From an uncultured Armatimonadota bacterium (GTDB lineage: Bacteria; Armatimonadota; Fimbriimonadia; Fimbriimonadales; Fimbriimonadaceae): 7,513 nt of DNA. A program made the translations under genes and the position numbers. How positions within the stretch are numbered: position 1 is the first letter of the stretch; each line of letters starts with the position of its first letter. The stretch is from assembly GCA_946478935.1 (NCBI GenBank), contig CAMLEL010000113.1, positions 1 to 7,513 of the forward strand, in the 5' to 3' direction. Below the pieces are notes generated by a model. That model was given only the letters and a program-made list of their open reading frames with translations. It was not told the DNA's origin and did no database searches. Shown here piece after piece: positions 5,017 to 7,513 of this stretch.

Positions 5017-7131
5017 ATGCTTAAGTTCGATACGATCAAGACAACTGACGAGCAATTCGTCATGCAAACTTACAAACGGCTCCCCGCGCTGTTCGTGCAA
5101 GGCGCGGGCTGCAGTCTGTGGGACAATCGCGGCAATGAGTATCTCGACCTACTCGCCGGCATAGCGGTTTGCAACCTGGGCCACTGCCATCCCGCCGTGG
5201 TCAGCGCCATCACTCGGCAAGCCCAACAGCTGATCCACGTCTCCAATTTTGGGCTCACGGCTCCTCAGGCCCAACTCGCCAAGCGACTCTGCGAACTCAG
5301 CGGATTGGACCGCGTGTTCTACACGACATGTGGAGCATCCGCCAATGAAACGGCGATCAAGATCGCCAAGAAGCACGGCCTCAACAAACGGCCGGACGGT
5401 GATTACGAAATCGTCACTCTGCTGCGGTCGTTCCACGGTCGAACGATTGGTGCACTCAGCGCAACGGGCCAACGGAAGTATCAGCGGCCTTTTGAGCCAC
5501 TCGTCCCCGGCTTCAAACATGTGGAAGTGAATGACTTGGCCGCGCTGAAGGAAGCGGTTGGTCATAAGACAGCCGCGATCTACTTCGAGCCGATTCAGGG
5601 CGAGGGTGGCGTCATGCCATTGACGACGGAATACCTGAAGCTTGCCCGCGACCTGTGCGACGAATATGGCGCCCTGCTCATCCTCGATGAGGTTCAGACC
5701 GGGGTTGGGCGAACCGGCGAGTGGTTCTGTTTCCAAATCCACGAGGTCCAACCCGACATCTTGTGCCTGGCAAAGGGCTTGGGCGGCGGGGTGCCCATTG
5801 GCGCATGTCTGGCTAAAGGTGCGGCCGCTGAACTCTTGGAAGCTGGAGACCACGGCGCAACCTTTGGCGGCAATCCATTGTCCAGCGCCGCGGGTCTGGC
5901 CGTGTTGGATGCGATCGAGCACTACGACTTGCGTGAAAACGCAAAGTCCGTTGGCGCTTACCTCACCGAATCGTTGCGGAGCCTCGGAGCCCCGATCAAA
6001 GAGGTCCGCGGGTATGGCCTGATGATCGGCGCGATATTGGAGCAGCCGATCGCCCGTGAAGTCGTTGCGAAAGCGTTTGACAAGCGCCTCATTATCAACG
6101 CGACTGACGAGTACAGCCTTCGATTCGTGCCGCCTTTGATCTTAACTGCGGCTCAGGTGGACCAAGGGATCGCCATCCTCGCTGACGTATTGAACGTGCC
6201 AAAGCCGGTCGTTTCGACAGCACCCGGATCGGCGGTTGTGAAACCCGCCTACCATGACGTATTGGCGATCGGTGATTTGAACGATGCCCAACTCTCAGAG
6301 GTACTCGATCTGGCCGGGTATCTGAAGCAGCGCCGCAAGCTTGCGCCGTCTGTCATCACGCCGATCGAGGGGCGATCTGTCGCCCTGGTGTTTGAAAAGC
6401 CTTCGCTCCGGACTCGCGTCTCCTTCGAGACCGCGGTTCGTGAGCTCGGTGGACATCCCATTTATTTGAGCAAGGCCGACATCGGCATGAACACTCGGGA
6501 GTCGGCTCGGGACATTGCGAGCAACCTGGCCCGCTGGTGCAGCATGATCGTCGCCCGGCTCTATTGGCAGAAGGATCTGGAACTGCTGGCCGAAATCGCA
6601 GAAGTACCCGTAATCAATGCTCTTACTGAGCTTGAGCACCCCTGTCAGGCCCTCGCCGACGTTCTCACCGTTCAAGAAAACTTCGGCTCGGACAAGGTGA
6701 AGATCACCTACGTGGGAGATGGCAACAACGTCTCCCGATCACTGGCCAAGGCAGCAACTCGGCTGGGCTACCCGATGACGATCTGTGGACCCGCCAACTT
6801 CCGACTTGAAGACATGCCCGGCCTGCACCAGACCGACGACCTTGAGGAGGGCCTTGCGAATGCGAGCGTGGTGTACACCGACGTCTGGATTTCGATGGGT
6901 GATGAGCACGAGCAGGAGCACCGCCTCAAAGTATTCGATGCCTACCAAGTCAATGCGCGGGTCATGGACATGGCCGCGAAAGACGCCATCTTCCTCCACT
7001 GCCTACCGGCTCGACGCGGCTTTGAAGTCACCGATGAAGTGATCGACGGCAAACAGAGCCGAGTCGTGGATCAGGCCGAGAACCGCCTTCATGCGCAAAA
7101 AGCGCTGCTGCAGTTAGTCAGCGGCTGGTGA
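5017..7131 (+). CDS. ArgD-ArgF fusion: acetylornithine aminotransferase + ornithine carbamoyltransferase
   Basis: One uninterrupted 704-residue frame encodes two arginine-biosynthesis enzymes. Residues 1 to about 393 are a class-III PLP aminotransferase of the ArgD type: GASAN 106-110, FHGRT 140-143 region, EPIQGEGG 191-198, DEVQTGVGRTG 224-234 with PLP-ring Asp224, Schiff-base Lys253 in LAKGLGGG, TFGGNP 282-287, and Arg370 in LRFVPPL. It converts N-acetylglutamate semialdehyde to N-acetylornithine. A Pro/Val/Ala/Ser linker spans about 394-410. Residues 411-704 are a full-length OTC that makes citrulline from ornithine and carbamoyl phosphate: FEKPSLRTR 459-467 (usual STRT reads SLRT), HPCQ 541-544, GDGNN 568-571, ornithine-binding SMG 626-628, and HCLP 661-664 with catalytic Cys662. 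The ATG at 5017 fits the ArgD N-terminus but has no Shine-Dalgarno site. A GTG at 6238 is the only plausible internal start and lacks a clear ribosome site. Each domain is near normal length. Confidence 0.95.
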   Translation: MLKFDTIKTTDEQFVMQTYKRLPALFVQGAGCSLWDNRGNEYLDLLAGIAVCNLGHCHPAVVSAITRQAQQLIHVSNFGLTAPQAQLAKRLCELSGLDRVFYTTCGASANETAIKIAKKHGLNKRPDGDYEIVTLLRSFHGRTIGALSATGQRKYQRPFEPLVPGFKHVEVNDLAALKEAVGHKTAAIYFEPIQGEGGVMPLTTEYLKLARDLCDEYGALLILDEVQTGVGRTGEWFCFQIHEVQPDILCLAKGLGGGVPIGACLAKGAAAELLEAGDHGATFGGNPLSSAAGLAVLDAIEHYDLRENAKSVGAYLTESLRSLGAPIKEVRGYGLMIGAILEQPIAREVVAKAFDKRLIINATDEYSLRFVPPLILTAAQVDQGIAILADVLNVPKPVVSTAPGSAVVKPAYHDVLAIGDLNDAQLSEVLDLAGYLKQRRKLAPSVITPIEGRSVALVFEKPSLRTRVSFETAVRELGGHPIYLSKADIGMNTRESARDIASNLARWCSMIVARLYWQKDLELLAEIAEVPVINALTELEHPCQALADVLTVQENFGSDKVKITYVGDGNNVSRSLAKAATRLGYPMTICGPANFRLEDMPGLHQTDDLEEGLANASVVYTDVWISMGDEHEQEHRLKVFDAYQVNARVMDMAAKDAIFLHCLPARRGFEVTDEVIDGKQSRVVDQAENRLHAQKALLQLVSGW

Positions 7132-7136
7132 TTTCC

Positions 7137-7162
7137 GCGCCGCGCCTCATCGGGCGCGGCGC
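7137..7162. terminator. GC-rich hairpin between the convergent argDF and mscL genes
   Basis: GCGCCGCGCC (7137-7146) and GGCGCGGCGC (7153-7162) form a perfect 10-bp stem with a 6-nt loop, 5 nt after the argDF stop and 8 nt beyond the mscL stop. Neither side has a T-run, so it may be a T-less bidirectional terminator or an RNA-end stabilising hairpin. The position strongly suggests a 3'-end role. Confidence 0.6.
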
Positions 7163-7170
7163 AGGCAAAC

Positions 7171-7513
7171 TCAGGCCTGCTTGGCCTTCAGAGTGTCTCG
7201 GATTTCGGTCAGAAGCAAAACTTCGTCGCTTGGTGGAGGTGGCGGCTCGGCTTTGCGGAATCGATTAACGGCCTTCACAACGAGGAACAGCGCGAACGCC
7301 ACGATCAGAAAGTTAATGATCTCGTTCAAGAACAGGCCCCAATTCACTGCAACGCCATTGACGGTGGAGGTTCGACCCTTGAAGTCAACACCGCCGGTAA
7401 CGACACCGATTAGTGGCGTGAAGATATCAGCGACAAGACTGTTGATGACTGCGCCGAAAGCGGCACCGATCACGATACCAATGGCTAGATCGAGCATATT
7501 GCCCTTCATTGCG
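7171..7513 (-). CDS. mscL: MscL, large-conductance mechanosensitive channel (N-terminus cut)
   Basis: Inner-membrane homopentameric channel that opens under membrane tension and releases solutes during hypo-osmotic shock. The visible part begins with AMKGNMLDLAIGIVIGAAFG, matching the end of the N-terminal amphipathic helix (FAMRGN in relatives) and the start of TM1; the in-frame ATG at 7509 is therefore internal and about 12-14 residues lie outside the window. TM1 runs to SLVADIFTPLIG, the periplasmic loop holds VDFKGRTSTVNGVAVNWG, TM2 is FLNEIINFLIVAFALFLVVKAVN, then a charged RFRKAE with a run of five prolines and the conserved cytoplasmic helix EVLLLTEIRDTLK. The length is normal for the family. 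It converges on argDF with only 39 nt between the stops. Confidence 0.96.
   Translation of the reverse strand, partial: AMKGNMLDLAIGIVIGAAFGAVINSLVADIFTPLIGVVTGGVDFKGRTSTVNGVAVNWGLFLNEIINFLIVAFALFLVVKAVNRFRKAEPPPPPSDEVLLLTEIRDTLKAKQA

Noticed and set aside
4842..5063. A 73-codon minus-strand frame in the argDF upstream region
   Set aside because: It has no ribosome site, no recognisable motif, and runs into the argDF coding start; its composition fits non-coding DNA.
5149..5922. A 257-codon open frame antisense to the ArgD half of the fusion
   Set aside because: It is the mirror of a strongly conserved aminotransferase sequence, shows no family motif, and has no ribosome site; long antisense frames are common in GC-rich genes.
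6247..7131. The C-terminal domain as N-acetylornithine or N-succinylornithine transcarbamylase
   Set aside because: This would make the fused steps consecutive, but the intact SMG motif (626-628) with HPCQ and HCLP is the ornithine-specific pattern; the alternative enzymes lack the SMG loop.

Overview
The window reads as chromosomal housekeeping DNA from a moderately GC-rich diderm (LPS-making) bacterium. The basis is a set of lipopolysaccharide-transport (Lpt) genes, an MscL channel and an arginine biosynthesis gene, with frequent TTG/GTG starts and several genes lacking a clear Shine-Dalgarno site. The Lpt proteins do not look proteobacterial: there are two LptA/OstA-like proteins in tandem and an LptC with a lipobox. 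A lineage such as Armatimonadota is possible, but this is a weak guess and no taxonomic marker is present.

Layout. Positions 1-4423 are one tightly packed minus-strand operon. In transcription order it holds rlmN (23S rRNA/tRNA m2A methyltransferase), an LptC-like lipoprotein, two LptA/OstA-like periplasmic proteins, lptB (ABC ATPase) and the start of an LptF/LptG permease cut by the window edge. Neighbouring genes overlap or nearly touch, including ATGA and TTGA 4-base overlaps, which suggests translational coupling. Together LptB, LptF/G, LptC and LptA would extract LPS from the inner membrane and carry it across the periplasm. Upstream on the same strand is a tiny lipoprotein gene (4508-4633). 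It has its own strong Shine-Dalgarno site, an intrinsic terminator (4446-4484) and two similar promoters 46 bp apart.

From 5017 to 7131 on the plus strand lies the most notable gene: one 704-codon open frame that joins a complete acetylornithine aminotransferase (ArgD) to a complete ornithine carbamoyltransferase (ArgF). Both halves keep their catalytic motifs and are separated by a short Pro/Ala/Val-rich linker. The two enzymes are in the same pathway, but the acetyl-removing step lies between them. A GC-rich hairpin separates this gene from a convergent mscL gene (7171-7513, N-terminus cut by the window edge).

There are no mobile elements, CRISPR arrays, tRNAs or rRNAs that I can see. The main candidates for novelty are the ArgD-ArgF fusion, the tandem LptA pair with a lipoprotein-type LptC, and the paired promoters of the small lipoprotein gene.
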